Positions 9,726-22,624 of a stretch of DNA of 64,000 nucleotides are shown in pieces. Positions within the stretch are counted from its first letter, which is position 1; the number at the start of each line of letters is the position of its first letter. A model generated the notes under the pieces. The model ran no database searches. It had not been told where the DNA came from and worked only from the letters and a program-made list of their open reading frames with translations. The translations under genes and the position numbers were made by a program. Source of the DNA: Deinococcus multiflagellatus. GTDB lineage: Bacteria > Deinococcota > Deinococci > Deinococcales > Deinococcaceae. The DNA is taken from positions 35,922 to 99,921 of the forward strand of contig NZ_JAIQXV010000019.1 in assembly GCF_020166415.1 (NCBI RefSeq). Reading direction: 5' to 3'.

Positions 9726-10942
9726 CAGATTTTCAGGTCGCCCTTCTCGGTCACGTTCAGGCCCTGCGCCACCTCGCGCGAGGCCTGCTGGCGTTCGCGG
9801 TCCAGGTAGGTCTGGGCCTGCGCGACTTCCCGGTCCAGCACGCCCATGGTTTCGCGGAAGCGGTCCAGGGCCTGCTGCCGGTAGGCGCTGATGGCGTCCA
9901 GCGCGCCGTACACGTCGCGGAAGGCCGCCTGGATAATCTGCGGGTCCACGGTGGCGCTGCCCGCCTGCCGCTGAATTTCGGTGCTCTGCTGCTTGAGCAG
10001 CTGCGCGGTCGAGCCAATCATCTTGCCGGTGGTGTCGTTCAGGGCCGTCACCTGCCCCAGCACCGCCTGCTGGGTGCCCAGCGCCTGCGAGACCATCAGG
10101 GCCGTCTTCAGGGCGCTCACCGTGGTGGTGGTGGCGCGGTCCACGCCCTTGATCAGTTCCAGGTTGTTGCGGCGCACAAGGTCCAGCGCGAGGTAGCCCT
10201 GAATGCTCACCGCCAGCTGGGTCAGCAGGTCGGTCACGCGCTGGCGCACGGCAAAGAGCAGTTCCTCGCTCACCATCCGGGCCTTTTCCGGGTCGGTGGC
10301 CTGCAGTTCATGCAGGCGCTGGGTCAGGGCCTCGTCCACGGCCTTGCCCACATGGGCGTACTGCCGCAGCTTCTGCATGGTGTCCCACAGGTGCACCTTC
10401 TCGGTTTCAATGGTGGCGTTGTCGCGCCGCAACTCGTCCTGGCCGCGGTACAGGGCCTCCAGAATGCCGTTCAGGTGGCTCTGGGCACTCTGGTACTTGT
10501 CGAGGTGACTCTGTACCTTGCGCCCGCCGGGCAGCTTGCCGAACAGGCGCCGGGGCGTGGGCGCGCGGCTGGGGTCCAGGTCTTCGACCGTGCGGCGCAG
10601 GTCCGTCAGACCGCGCAGGATGTCGCTGCCTTCGGCCAGGGCGCCCGCGCGGGTGGCGCGCAGCGGCCGGTCCAGCATGCGGTTGCTGCTCTGGGCGGCG
10701 GCGCGCTGTTCGGGCAGGCCCAGTTCGTGGACCGCGTCGAGCTTGCGCTTGAATTCCGGGGTGTGGGTGCCCGCCGACAGCACGTCCTGCGCGAAGGCCT
10801 GGGCCATCTGTTCCAGCCGGGCGCGGTCTTCAGGCGACAGCGGCACCATCTCGGGGGCCTCCTGGGCCTGCACGGGGGGCACGGCCTCCGGCGCGCGAAG
10901 CATCGAATCGGGGGGCGTCAGCGGGCCGCGGGGGTCACTCAT
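9725..10942 (-). CDS. telA: Toxic anion resistance (TelA) family protein
   Basis: The 405-residue protein is almost entirely helical and matches TelA/KlaA family proteins, linked to tellurite and other toxic-anion or colicin resistance. Typical segments are LFGKLPGGRKVQSHLDKY, the Asn/Asp-rich IETEKVHLWDTMQKLRQY and VTALNDTTGKMIGSTAQL. There is no signal peptide. I use ATG 10942 (MSDPRGPLT); ATG 10951 three codons earlier is equally possible, and the longer extension is Arg/Pro-rich and unlikely. It is first in an operon with the uridine kinase-like and phosphotransferase genes. The molecular mechanism of the family is not settled. Confidence 0.85.
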   Translation of the reverse strand: MSDPRGPLTPPDSMLRAPEAVPPVQAQEAPEMVPLSPEDRARLEQMAQAFAQDVLSAGTHTPEFKRKLDAVHELGLPEQRAAAQSSNRMLDRPLRATRAGALAEGSDILRGLTDLRRTVEDLDPSRAPTPRRLFGKLPGGRKVQSHLDKYQSAQSHLNGILEALYRGQDELRRDNATIETEKVHLWDTMQKLRQYAHVGKAVDEALTQRLHELQATDPEKARMVSEELLFAVRQRVTDLLTQLAVSIQGYLALDLVRRNNLELIKGVDRATTTTVSALKTALMVSQALGTQQAVLGQVTALNDTTGKMIGSTAQLLKQQSTEIQRQAGSATVDPQIIQAAFRDVYGALDAISAYRQQALDRFRETMGVLDREVAQAQTYLDRERQQASREVAQGLNVTEKGDLKI

Positions 10943-11143
10943 GCCTTCCATTACGCCGCGCGGCGGCGAGCGGTTGCATCCGGCAAAAGGCGCATGCGCT
11001 GGGGTTGACACGGCGGGGGCCCGGGCAGACCTGGCCCGCCGCCGCCGCCCAGTTGTCCAGAAGCCAGACCCGCACCAAGCCCCACCCGTTCAGGAAGGGG
11101 AGGCGCCGCTTCAGCCAGAGTGCTTGCAGGTGGGCGGTTCAGA

Positions 11144-11587
11144 TCAGGACGACAGCGGCAGCGCCAGCCGTTTGAAGCGGCAGTCCTGCCAGAACTTCAC
11201 GAAGTGGTCCACCTGGGTCAGAAAGCCGGGGAAATCCTTGCTCTTGACCATATAAGAACTGGCAAACAGATTGTAGGCCTGCGCCACGTCATCGGGGTTG
11301 TCGGACGTGGAGAGAATCACCACCGGCAGATGGCGCAGTCCAGGATCAGAGCGAATGGCGGCAATCACCTCAAAGCCGCTCATGCGCGGCATGTTCAGGT
11401 CCAGCATCACCACGTCCGGCAGGGGGCGGCCGGGGGTACGCAGCCAGGCCAGCGCCTGCACGCCGTCTTCACACAAGCTGATCTGCACCGTGCCCGCGTG
11501 TTCCTCAAAGGCTTCCTGGGCCAGCAGACGGTCGGCCGGATCATCGTCGATCAGCAACACGTGCAGGCGGGAAGATGTGCTGGTCAT
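11144..11587 (-). CDS. Single-domain response regulator (Rcp1-like)
   Basis: This is a stand-alone receiver domain of 147 residues. The acidic pocket is D14-D16 (LLIDDD), the phosphorylated Asp is D63 (MLDLNMPRMSG), the conserved Thr/Ser is T94/S95 (ILSTSDN) and the Lys is K115 (MVKSKD). No output domain follows, as in Rcp1, which takes phosphate from phytochrome-type histidine kinases. The start is ATG 11587. It stands alone with no kinase gene nearby; a partner kinase is probably coded elsewhere. A second regulator of the same type lies at 28 kb. Confidence 0.92.
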   Translation of the reverse strand: MTSTSSRLHVLLIDDDPADRLLAQEAFEEHAGTVQISLCEDGVQALAWLRTPGRPLPDVVMLDLNMPRMSGFEVIAAIRSDPGLRHLPVVILSTSDNPDDVAQAYNLFASSYMVKSKDFPGFLTQVDHFVKFWQDCRFKRLALPLSS

Positions 11588-11835
11588 GGGATAAGTCAGT
11601 GTAACGTCTACACCAACCGCTCAGATTTCGGCCGTGTCAAGTCTAAAACGGGCTTTATGTTTCTCAAGAAGAGATCAGCTGGGCGTCAGGAACCTGACGA
11701 GGGGCGGGAGGTTCGGCGTGGCGGCTGAGGCGGCACCGCCTATGGGCAACCCAGAGCATGGGTGGCGCGTTCGTCTGTTTTGTTGGGTCCTGCCCGCTGG
11801 AAAGGTCCCGGGATAGCTTCAGCGTGGTGGCGAAC

Positions 11836-13611
11836 CTACGCTGAGCCCCGACGCGCCCGCTTTTCGGCCTCAATCGCCCGCTGCAACTCCTGAATCTGGC
11901 GGAGCATGCCCAGCTGTTCGGCTGGCGGCGCACCGGCCACCTGCTTTTTCAGCAGGTCCACCTCGGCCCGCAGCGCGTCAATGCTCAGGCCCACCTGAAT
12001 GTCGTCCACCGCCGCCGCCGCGTAGGCGGTGACCTTCTGCTCGTAGTGCTGGCTGTTCTCGCGGCCAATGGTGCCGGCGTCGCGGCCCTCGAACATCAGG
12101 CGAATAAGCAGCTGTTCTTCGGGCTGGCCCCGGAAGACCTCCAGAATGTCGTCGGGGCTCTGGGCGCCGCGCGCGGCCAGCATCACCTTGCGCACGGCCT
12201 CGTTGCGCCAGGGCATGGAGCCGTCCAGCTTGGCCAGCAGCGTGGGGTCCACCAGCAACTGCTTGAGCAGCGCCAGTTCGCGGTCTTCCTCGTGGCGCGC
12301 GGTGCTCATGCCCGCCAGGTGCGTGTCGGTCAGGGTGCGGCGCTTGGCCTTGCTGGCAATCCATTCCAGCAGCGCTTCGGGGCGGATGCCCAGGGTTTCG
12401 CAGGCGGCGGCGCGCACGCCCTCGGCAATCTCGTCCAGGGGGTCCAGGTTCTGCATGCGCGGCAGCAGTTCCATCAGAATGCGGCGTTTGCCCTCGCTGG
12501 TGGTGGTGCCGTGCTTTTCAATGGCCGCCTGCACGCGGTAGCGCACCTCATCCAGACCGCTCGCCAGGGCGCGGCGCAGGCTCTCGTCGTCGCCGGCCAG
12601 CAGGGTATCGGCGGGGTCCTTGCCGCTGGGCACGCTGGTGGCGCGCACCCGGAATTTGGCCCCCACCACCTGATCCAGCCCCGAGAGGGTGGCTTTCAGG
12701 CCCGCCTCGTCGCGGTCAAACAGCAGCACGAGGCTCTGGGCACCCAGGCGTTCGAGCAGCGCGGCGTGCTCAGCGGTCAGGGCGGTGCCCAAGGACGCCA
12801 CCGCCCCGGTGAAGCCGTGCTGGTGCATGGTGATCACGTCCATGTAGCCTTCCACCACCACCAGTTCGGCGCCGCCCCCCAGGCCACCCCGGGCCTTGTC
12901 CAGCCCGTACAGCAGTTCGCCCTTGCGGAAGGCCTCGGTTTCCGGGGTGTTCAGGTACTTGGGCTTGCTGTCGTCCAGCACGCGGCCCCCAAAGCCCACC
13001 AGCCGGCCCAGGTGGTCGCGGATGGGAAACATCACCCGGGCGCGGAAGCGGTCGTATATGCGCCCCGACTCCGGGTTTTCCGTGAGCAGGCCAGCCTCCA
13101 GCAGTTGCTTTTCGCCCACGCCCTTCACGCGGGCATGTTTCAGCAGGCCGTCCCAGCCGTCCGGGGCAAAGCCCAGCTCGAAGGCGTCAATGGTGGCGGG
13201 GGTCAAGCCGCGCCGGGCCAGATAGTCGCGGGCGGCGGCGCCCTGCGGGCCGGCCAGCCCCTCGCGGAAGTACGCCAGGGCAAAGGCGTTCACGTCATAC
13301 AGGTCGCGGCTGCTGCGTTCGCCGTACTTGGCTTCCACCTGCACGCCGGCCTTTTCGGCCAGCTTTCGCAGGGCGTCCCCAAAACTCAGGTTTTCGGTGC
13401 GCTGCACAAACGAAAAGACGTCGCCGCCTGCCTTGCAGCCAAAGCAGTAGAAGTAGCCCTGCTCGGTGTCCACCTGAAAGCTGGGGCTCTTTTCCTTGTG
13501 AAAGGGACACAGGCCCTTGAGGCGGCCCTTGCCCGCCGGGGTGAGGCGCACATACTCGCCCACTACGTCCGCGATGTTCAGCCGCGAACGAACCTCCTCC
13601 TTGGTGCCGAT
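11836..13611 (-). CDS. dnaG: DNA primase DnaG (apparent ATC start)
   Basis: DnaG makes RNA primers at the replication fork. The protein, 591 residues from the proposed start, has the CHC2 zinc site (C35, H38, C56, C59 in CPFH and CFGC), the TOPRIM domain with VVVEGYMDV and [12 protein letters not shown], and a helical C-terminal region that would bind the replicative helicase. No ATG, GTG or TTG precedes the conserved start [15 protein letters not shown]: the codon at the normal Met position is ATC (13609-13611), with TGA two codons upstream and AGGA just before. The first conventional start, GTG 13563, would remove 16 conserved residues. The GTG start is therefore the fallback only. Confidence 0.93.
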   Translation of the reverse strand: MGTKEEVRSRLNIADVVGEYVRLTPAGKGRLKGLCPFHKEKSPSFQVDTEQGYFYCFGCKAGGDVFSFVQRTENLSFGDALRKLAEKAGVQVEAKYGERSSRDLYDVNAFALAYFREGLAGPQGAAARDYLARRGLTPATIDAFELGFAPDGWDGLLKHARVKGVGEKQLLEAGLLTENPESGRIYDRFRARVMFPIRDHLGRLVGFGGRVLDDSKPKYLNTPETEAFRKGELLYGLDKARGGLGGGAELVVVEGYMDVITMHQHGFTGAVASLGTALTAEHAALLERLGAQSLVLLFDRDEAGLKATLSGLDQVVGAKFRVRATSVPSGKDPADTLLAGDDESLRRALASGLDEVRYRVQAAIEKHGTTTSEGKRRILMELLPRMQNLDPLDEIAEGVRAAACETLGIRPEALLEWIASKAKRRTLTDTHLAGMSTARHEEDRELALLKQLLVDPTLLAKLDGSMPWRNEAVRKVMLAARGAQSPDDILEVFRGQPEEQLLIRLMFEGRDAGTIGRENSQHYEQKVTAYAAAAVDDIQVGLSIDALRAEVDLLKKQVAGAPPAEQLGMLRQIQELQRAIEAEKRARRGSA

Positions 13612-13817
13612 GTGTCCTCACCCCCCTGGGCGCCGCCCGATAGACGACCAGTGTACCCCCGGCGCTGCAGTTCCGGCTAGAGGCCAAAAGTGACCGCTGG
13701 GACAGCAAAAAATGGCGGCCGTCTGTCAAGACTGTGCAGGGCGGCGTTCCCCCGACATGACCTTCTCTGAAGGCCCCCCTCATCCCCCCCGGGGCCGGGC
13801 AGGACAGGCTGGAACCC

Positions 13818-14132
13818 ATGACCCAGTACAAGCTGAGCCAGCGCGACACCACCCACGGCCCCGACGGCGAACACCACCTGATTCGCGGCCAGCACGCCAG
13901 CATGCGCCTGTGGCACCGAGAGGAACCCCAGGGCGACAAGCCCGACACCCGCGCCGAGTACGAGACCCTGGGCTACGTGATCTCGGGCCGCGCCGAGCTG
14001 ACGGTGGACGGCGAGACGGTCACGCTGGAGCCGGGCGATTCCTACTACGTGCCCATGAACGCGCCGCACCACTACCGCATTCTGGAAACGCTGACGGCCG
14101 TGGAAGTGAACACGCCGCCCACGGGCAAGTAA
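13818..14132 (+). CDS. Cupin domain protein
   Basis: The 104-residue protein is a single cupin barrel. The first cupin motif is degenerate (EYETLGYVISGRAELTVDG) and the second reads LEPGDSYYVPMNAPHHY. Small cupins of this type bind a metal ion and act as isomerases, dioxygenases or sensors; no substrate can be inferred. ATG 13818 follows no strong Shine-Dalgarno. It is divergent from dnaG and followed by a GC-rich terminator hairpin, so it is monocistronic. Confidence 0.83.
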   Translation: MTQYKLSQRDTTHGPDGEHHLIRGQHASMRLWHREEPQGDKPDTRAEYETLGYVISGRAELTVDGETVTLEPGDSYYVPMNAPHHYRILETLTAVEVNTPPTGK

Positions 14133-14145
14133 GGGGCCAGGGCCC

Positions 14146-14184
14146 CGGGCCGCGCGGAGGGTCCCTCTGGCGCGGCCCTTTGCC
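14146..14184 (+). terminator. Terminator after cupin gene
   Basis: GGGCCGCG (from 14147) pairs with CGCGGCCC (14171-14178), followed by TTTGCCTT. Confidence 0.65.
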
Positions 14185-14260
14185 TTGTGCGGGCCCTCAT
14201 GAACCCCCCTTCAGCGCGGCGTCACCCCACGCCTCAGCTTGAGGCGGCACGCTGGGGCGC

Positions 14261-14836
14261 ATGAGCGACCAGACGGGACAGCCCCTGGCGGGCAAAGTGA
14301 TCGCCATTCTCGCCGCCGATGGGGTGGAACAGGTGGAGCTGGTGAAACCCCGGCAGGCCCTTGAAGCGGCCGGGGCCACCACCCACCTGATCAGCCTGAA
14401 GCCGGGCCAGATTCAGAGCATGGAAGGCGATCTGGTGCCCAGGGAGAAGTACGACGTGGACCACACGGTCACGCAGGCCAGCCCCAGCGACTACGACGGC
14501 CTGCTGCTGCCCGGCGGCACCGTGAACCCCGACAAGCTGCGCCTGGACGCTTACGCCATGCAGTTTGTGCGCGCCTTTTACGACCACGGGCAGCCCATTG
14601 CCGCCATCTGCCACGGGCCCTGGAGCCTCAGCGAAACCGGCATTGCCAAGGGGCTGAAGATGACGGGTTGGCCCAGCCTGAAGCACGAACTGGGGCTGGC
14701 GGGCGCCGAGTGGGTGGACCAGGAAGTCGTGGTGGACCGGGGCATTGTGACCAGCCGCAAGCCGGACGACCTGCCCGCGTTCATTGAGAAGATGATCGAG
14801 GAGTTTCGGGAAGGGGACCACAGCAGCAAGCGGTGA
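14261..14836 (+). CDS. DJ-1/PfpI family protein (type 1 glutamine amidotransferase-like)
   Basis: The 191-residue protein has the PfpI layout: Glu23 in GVEQVELV, the loop [15 protein letters not shown], and the nucleophile elbow AICHGPW with Cys117 and His118. This set is shared by PfpI-type proteases and the YhbO-type protein/nucleotide deglycases, which repair glyoxal damage. The protein is cytosolic. ATG 14261 is preceded by CACGCT ending 7 nt upstream, a weak leaderless-type -10. A hairpin with a T run follows the stop. Stress protection is the likely role. Confidence 0.88.
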   Translation: MSDQTGQPLAGKVIAILAADGVEQVELVKPRQALEAAGATTHLISLKPGQIQSMEGDLVPREKYDVDHTVTQASPSDYDGLLLPGGTVNPDKLRLDAYAMQFVRAFYDHGQPIAAICHGPWSLSETGIAKGLKMTGWPSLKHELGLAGAEWVDQEVVVDRGIVTSRKPDDLPAFIEKMIEEFREGDHSSKR

Positions 14837-14845
14837 CAGGGGAGA

Positions 14846-14877
14846 GGCGGGCGCCGGGGGAGGGCGGCCCGCCTTTT
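14846..14877 (+). terminator. Terminator after PfpI-type gene
   Basis: GGCGGGC (14846-14852) pairs with GCCCGCC and is followed by TTTT (14874-14877). Confidence 0.7.
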
Positions 14878-14989
14878 GGCTGCATACCTGAGTTTGTGAT
14901 GGGTTGAAAGTGCTGTGCTGGACGGCGTGAATCGGGTGGGTGTGTGGGGCTTGACGCCGGGTGCATACCGGGGTATCTTGGTTTTATCA

Positions 14990-15016
14990 CCGCCTAAGAA
15001 GGCGGGTTTTTTGTTT
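14990..15016 (+). terminator. Strong intrinsic terminator
   Basis: CCGCCT-aaga-AGGCGG (14990-15005) is followed by GTTTTTTGTTTT. It stands about 150 bases after the PfpI gene stop, so it may serve as backup or end an unseen small RNA. Confidence 0.8.
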
Positions 15017-15131
15017 TGGGCTGCGGCTTGCCCCACCCCCCAGCCCCCTACCCCAAAGGGGAGACGACTTCGCCGCGCAGGGCGGCCTGCGCGTTGCCGC
15101 TGGTTCGACTCACGCGCCTGGAACCTGGTTA

Positions 15132-15460
<329 letters not shown>

Positions 15461-15462
15461 CC

Positions 15463-15873
15463 TCAGGTCCCAGCAGGCAGCGGCTTCCTGGCCTTCGCCT
15501 CGTGCTTGGCCCATTGCAGCGCCGCCCAGAGGTCCACCCCAGTCACCGCCACCACCGAGGCCAGTGCCACCCCCGCATTCGCGCGCTTGGGGTTGGTGGC
15601 GCCCAGCGCCGGCAGCAGCGTGGCGATGTCCAACACGTCCCCGGCCACCCGTGCCCACAGCCATTTGCCGGTGCCGGTCTGGGTCAGCAGCGCGGTGCCG
15701 ACGCCAATCTCCCGCGCCCCATACAGGCGCAGCAGCCCTTCTCGACCCTCCATGCCCAGCGTGCGGGCCAGGGCCCCCGGCGCGGCAGCTTCCAGCCCGC
15801 CCAGGCCCAGGCTGAAGTACCCGAGAAAATTGGTGACGCGGTTCAGGGCAGTGGTTGGGGAGGGGGTCGTCAT
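15463..15873 (-). CDS. Small integral membrane protein (136 aa)
   Basis: The protein begins MTTPSPTTALNRVTNFLG and has three or four hydrophobic stretches: FLGYFSLGLGGLEAAAPG, GAREIGVGTALLTQ, VAGDVLDIATLLPALGA and GVALASVVAVTGVDLW. Short cytosolic tails are basic (KHEAKARKPLP). Similar small membrane proteins occur alone or fused to cyclase/dehydrase domains, but I cannot name a function. ATG 15873 has GATCAT ending 6 nt upstream, a weak leaderless-type -10. Confidence 0.7.
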   Translation of the reverse strand: MTTPSPTTALNRVTNFLGYFSLGLGGLEAAAPGALARTLGMEGREGLLRLYGAREIGVGTALLTQTGTGKWLWARVAGDVLDIATLLPALGATNPKRANAGVALASVVAVTGVDLWAALQWAKHEAKARKPLPAGT

Positions 15874-16004
15874 GGGGGCATGATCGGTGTGGCGGGTGAA
15901 AAGCGGAGGGGGAGCAGATTGACGGCGTCCTCAAAAAACTGGCCGCCCCACGAGAGAACGCTCAGGGCCTGTTAAAGGCTGCCCCTTGGCGTGCGGCAGG
16001 CCAC

Positions 16005-16041
16005 AACGAAAAACAACGGCTCCCAAACTGAGGAACCGTTG
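16005..16041 (-). terminator. Terminator of the glycine cleavage operon
   Basis: On the minus strand CAACGG and CCGTTG (16036-16041 and 16014-16019) form a stem followed by a TTTTT run, 24 bases after the gcvP stop. Confidence 0.75.
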
Positions 16042-16064
16042 CAGGGTTAAGGTCTTGGGGTGGT

Positions 16065-18959
<2,895 letters not shown>

Positions 18960-18973
18960 GGGGACTCCTGGGA

Positions 18974-19077
18974 GGGGCTCTGGGCTGTGGGCCATGAGCC
19001 ATGAGGAAAAGGCGGCAGAACAAAGGAGCCTGTGGGCGCACGGCCCCAAGGCTCAAAGTTCATGGCTCACAGCCTCT
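18974..19077. repeat. Heptad-repeat inverted array between gcvH and gcvP
   Basis: The left arm (18974-19006) runs in 7-bp units such as GGGCTGT, GGGCCAT and GAGCCAT; the right arm (19050-19075) carries the complement (GGCTCAA, AGTTCAT, GGCTCAC). The array lies directly after the gcvH stop codon in transcription order. Confidence 0.75.
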
Positions 19078-19078
19078 G

Positions 19079-19441
19079 TCAGCCGTTCGCGCTGGCGTAG
19101 GCTTCGGCGTCCATCAGGTCGCCCTCGCCCGTCACGTCCAGCTTGAACAGCCAGCCGCCCTCGTAGGGGGCGCTGTTTACCAGTTCGGGGCTGCCGGTCA
19201 GGGCGTCGTTCACGGCGACCACGGTGCCGCTGGCCGGGGCGTAGATGTCGCTGGCCGTCTTCACGCTCTCGACCACCGCAATCGTCTCGCCAGCCTCCAC
19301 CACGCGGCCCACTTCGGGCAACTCGACGTACACCACGTCGCCCAGCTGCTCCTGCGCGAAGTCGGTGATGCCCACGGTGCCGTCTGCGGAGAGCCATTCG
19401 TGCGAGGCGGCGTATTTCAGGTCAGAGGGGGTGTTGGTCAT
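19079..19441 (-). CDS. gcvH: Glycine cleavage system H protein
   Basis: GcvH carries the lipoyl arm that shuttles the methylamine group between the P, T and L proteins. The 120-residue protein has the canonical fold, with the lipoylated Lys61 in [12 protein letters not shown] and the usual N-terminal strand [16 protein letters not shown] 19441 has a Shine-Dalgarno-like AGGAGA upstream. It lies between gcvT and gcvP and is flanked on both sides by heptad-repeat hairpins. The L protein (lipoamide dehydrogenase) is not in this window. Confidence 0.98.
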   Translation of the reverse strand: MTNTPSDLKYAASHEWLSADGTVGITDFAQEQLGDVVYVELPEVGRVVEAGETIAVVESVKTASDIYAPASGTVVAVNDALTGSPELVNSAPYEGGWLFKLDVTGEGDLMDAEAYASANG

Positions 19442-19468
19442 ATCAGGTTCTCCTGTGGGGAATTCGGT

Positions 19469-19547
19469 TCACTGTAAGTGGTGAGTGGACAGTGGTCAGT
19501 GGGTGGTCCTGCGGTGTGGTCTCCACTCACCACTGACCACTTCCCAC

Positions 19548-19556
<9 letters not shown>
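19469..19556. repeat. Heptad-repeat inverted array between gcvT and gcvH
   Basis: Left arm 19472-19506 in units GTAAGTG, GTGAGTG, GACAGTG, GTCAGTG; right arm 19521-19553 in units CTCCACT, CACCACT, GACCACT, TCCCACT. The arms pair over about 30 bases with a loop near 14. The TAA stop of gcvT (19548-19550) lies inside the right arm. Confidence 0.85.
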
Positions 19557-20618
<1,062 letters not shown>

Positions 20619-20624
20619 GGGAAA

Positions 20625-20630
20625 ATCGTA
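20625..20630 (-). promoter_or_regulatory. -10 element, leaderless promoter of the gcv operon
   Basis: TACGAT on the minus strand ends 6 nt before the gcvT ATG (20618). Confidence 0.6.
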
Positions 20631-20768
20631 GCGGAACAGGTGGTCAGCCGTCCGGGGGGTTTGGACGAAAGAGGGGAGAGAGGGGTGTATGGGACAGCCA
20701 AAAAAGGCCGTTTGGCAGGGCGATTCTGCTCCTTTTTGGTCTGACCTGCGGGTCTGGGCCGGGTGGGC

Positions 20769-21305
20769 ATGAGTTCGTCTCACCTCCTGGCCCTGTTGCC
20801 CCCACCCGCACTGGCGGAGCAGGTCGTGGCCTTCCGGGCCGCGCACGGCATTCGGGACGCCGCCGCTACCCCGCATGTCACGGTCAAGGCGCGCAGCGGG
20901 CTGGGCGAGGCCCTGGCATGGGTGCCCCAGGCGCGGGCGGTGGCCGCACAGGTCTCGTCGGTGGCCCTCTCTATCGCCGGGCCGCGCCTCTTTCGCAACG
21001 GGACGGCGCTGTACCTACAGGTGAACAGTCCAGAGGCGGTGGGCTTGCACCTGGCGCTGCTGGCCGCCCTGAACCCTGCCGAACGCTTCGGCTATGAAGG
21101 CCCGGGGATGATGCCGCACCTGTCGGTGGCGCTGGGGCGGCGGGGGGTGGACCTGAGGGCGCTGCTGGCCGCCGCGCAGGCCACCTTTGCCGATCTGGAG
21201 GCCCAGCCGCTCACCTTCACGGCCACCGAACTGGTCTGGCTGCGCAAGGCCGGGCCCGGCGCCGTTTACCTTCCGGTGGAGGCGTGGCCGCTGGGGGGCA
21301 GGTAG
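20769..21305 (+). CDS. 2'-5' RNA ligase-like 2H phosphoesterase
   Basis: The 178-residue protein carries the two HxT/S motifs of the 2H phosphoesterase superfamily: PHVTVK (His36, Thr38) and PHLSVA (about residue 118). Bacterial members cleave or form 2',5' or cyclic phosphodiester bonds in RNA or nucleotides. ATG 20769 is preferred over GTG 20763, which adds only two residues. Its TAG stop is also the first half of the promoter of the next gene, 9 bases downstream. The substrate is unknown. Confidence 0.83.
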   Translation: MSSSHLLALLPPPALAEQVVAFRAAHGIRDAAATPHVTVKARSGLGEALAWVPQARAVAAQVSSVALSIAGPRLFRNGTALYLQVNSPEAVGLHLALLAALNPAERFGYEGPGMMPHLSVALGRRGVDLRALLAAAQATFADLEAQPLTFTATELVWLRKAGPGAVYLPVEAWPLGGR

Positions 21306-21308
21306 AGT
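21303..21308 (+). promoter_or_regulatory. -10 element of Nudix gene, overlapping the upstream stop codon
   Basis: TAGAGT ends 6 nt before the ATG at 21315; its TAG is the stop codon of the 2H phosphoesterase gene. Confidence 0.6.
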
Positions 21309-21314
21309 CACCCC

Positions 21315-21938
21315 ATGCCCACCCTGGCCCAGCTCCGCGAGTTGCAGTCCATTGCCCAGGCCGGGCTGACCTACACCCGCGACCCCTACGACCGCCAGCG
21401 CTTCGAGCGCCTGCGCGACCTGACCGCCGAGTTGCTGGCCGAGCAGACCGGGCAGGCCCCCGCCGAGGTGGCGGCCCTGCTGCGGGTGGAGGAAGGCTAC
21501 CTGACCCCCAAGGTGGACGTGCGCGCCGTGGTTCTGAACGCCCGGGGCGAGGTGCTGCTGACCCGCGAGGCCGCCGATGGCCGCTGGAGCCTGCCCGGCG
21601 GCTGGGCCGACCCCGGCGAGAGCCCGCGCCAGATCGCGGTGCGCGAGGTCTGGGAGGAAACGGGGCGACAGGTGCGTGCCCTGCGCCTGCTGGCTGTGCT
21701 GGACAAGGCCCAGCATCCCCACCCGCCGGACCTGTGGGCGGTGTACAAGCTCTTTTTGCATTGCGAGCTGACCGGGCCAGAAGACGGCGGGCACGCCGCC
21801 AACCTCGAAACCACCGACAGCGGCTTTTTCCCCCTGGATGCCCTGCCGCCCCTGAGCCTGAGCCGCAACCTGCCCCAGCAGGTCCAGCGCGCCGCCGAAC
21901 TGGCCCGGCACCCCGCGCTGGGGGTGGACGTGGACTGA
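21315..21938 (+). CDS. Nudix hydrolase (ADP-ribose pyrophosphatase-like)
   Basis: Nudix enzymes hydrolyse nucleoside diphosphates linked to another group. The full Nudix box lies at residues 96-118 (starts [16 protein letters not shown], ends WEETG), and an N-terminal helical domain of about 60 residues ([29 protein letters not shown]) matches the extra domain of one ADP-ribose pyrophosphatase subgroup. It is probably cytosolic. A leaderless start is indicated by TAGAGT 6 nt upstream. Deinococcus species have many Nudix paralogues; this one's substrate is inferred only from the N-terminal domain. Confidence 0.92.
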   Translation: MPTLAQLRELQSIAQAGLTYTRDPYDRQRFERLRDLTAELLAEQTGQAPAEVAALLRVEEGYLTPKVDVRAVVLNARGEVLLTREAADGRWSLPGGWADPGESPRQIAVREVWEETGRQVRALRLLAVLDKAQHPHPPDLWAVYKLFLHCELTGPEDGGHAANLETTDSGFFPLDALPPLSLSRNLPQQVQRAAELARHPALGVDVD

Positions 21939-21984
21939 ACGCCCGCCTACCGTCTGCCGCGCCGGAAAGGGCTTCACTGACGGA

Positions 21985-22620
21985 ATGAACGTGCTGATTG
22001 TCGGGGCGACGGGTGGGATCGGCGCGGCCACCGCGCGGGCGTTTGCCCAGGCGGGGGCTTCGCTGACGCTGTCCGGGCGGGACGAAGCGCGCCTGTCGGC
22101 GCTGGCGGGCGAGCTGGGCGCGCATGCCAAAGGCGCCGACCTGGGCTACGAGAGCCATGTGCGGGCGCTGTTTGAAGGGCTGGCGGCGCCGGTGGACACC
22201 CTGGTCTACGCCGCTGGAGCCGCCCACCCCGAACCGCTGGCCGGGGCCGATCCCGCCCAGGTGCGCGCGGTGTGGAACGCCAATTATTTTGGGGCGCTGT
22301 GGGTCCTCAAGCACGGCCTGGGGCACCTGAACCCGGGCGGGCGCGTGTACCTGCTGGGTGCCCGCCCCGAACTGGTCACGGCGCGCGGGTTTGCCCAGTA
22401 CGCCGCCAGCAAGGCCGCCCTGGCCCGCGCCGCCGATATCGCCCGGCTGGAACACCGGGGCCTGGGCCTGACGGTGGTGCTGCCGCCAGCGGTGGACACG
22501 GGGCTGTGGGCCCAGGTGGGGCGGGCACCCAAGGGGGCGCTGGCCCCCGAAGCGGTCGCGCAGGCCATCGTGGCGGACCGGGCCGGGCCAGCGCAGGCCG
22601 AACTGCGCGTGGAGGGCTGA
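21985..22620 (+). CDS. Short-chain dehydrogenase/reductase family protein
   Basis: The 211-residue protein has a Rossmann fold with the cofactor motif GATGGIG (residues 7-13) and the catalytic YxxxK as Tyr139/Lys143 (YAASK). It is shorter than typical SDRs (about 250), with a trimmed C terminus. At the usual catalytic Ser position the sequence reads YLLGARPE, so the Ser appears to be missing, which may mean altered or lost activity. ATG 21985 lacks a clear Shine-Dalgarno. It converges with the YhhN gene. Substrate unknown. Confidence 0.85.
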   Translation: MNVLIVGATGGIGAATARAFAQAGASLTLSGRDEARLSALAGELGAHAKGADLGYESHVRALFEGLAAPVDTLVYAAGAAHPEPLAGADPAQVRAVWNANYFGALWVLKHGLGHLNPGGRVYLLGARPELVTARGFAQYAASKAALARAADIARLEHRGLGLTVVLPPAVDTGLWAQVGRAPKGALAPEAVAQAIVADRAGPAQAELRVEG

Positions 22621-22624
22621 GCGA

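Noticed and set aside
20619..20768. Glycine riboswitch before gcvT
   Set aside because: The promoter sits next to the start codon and no riboswitch-like pairing pattern was seen in the 150-bp gap.
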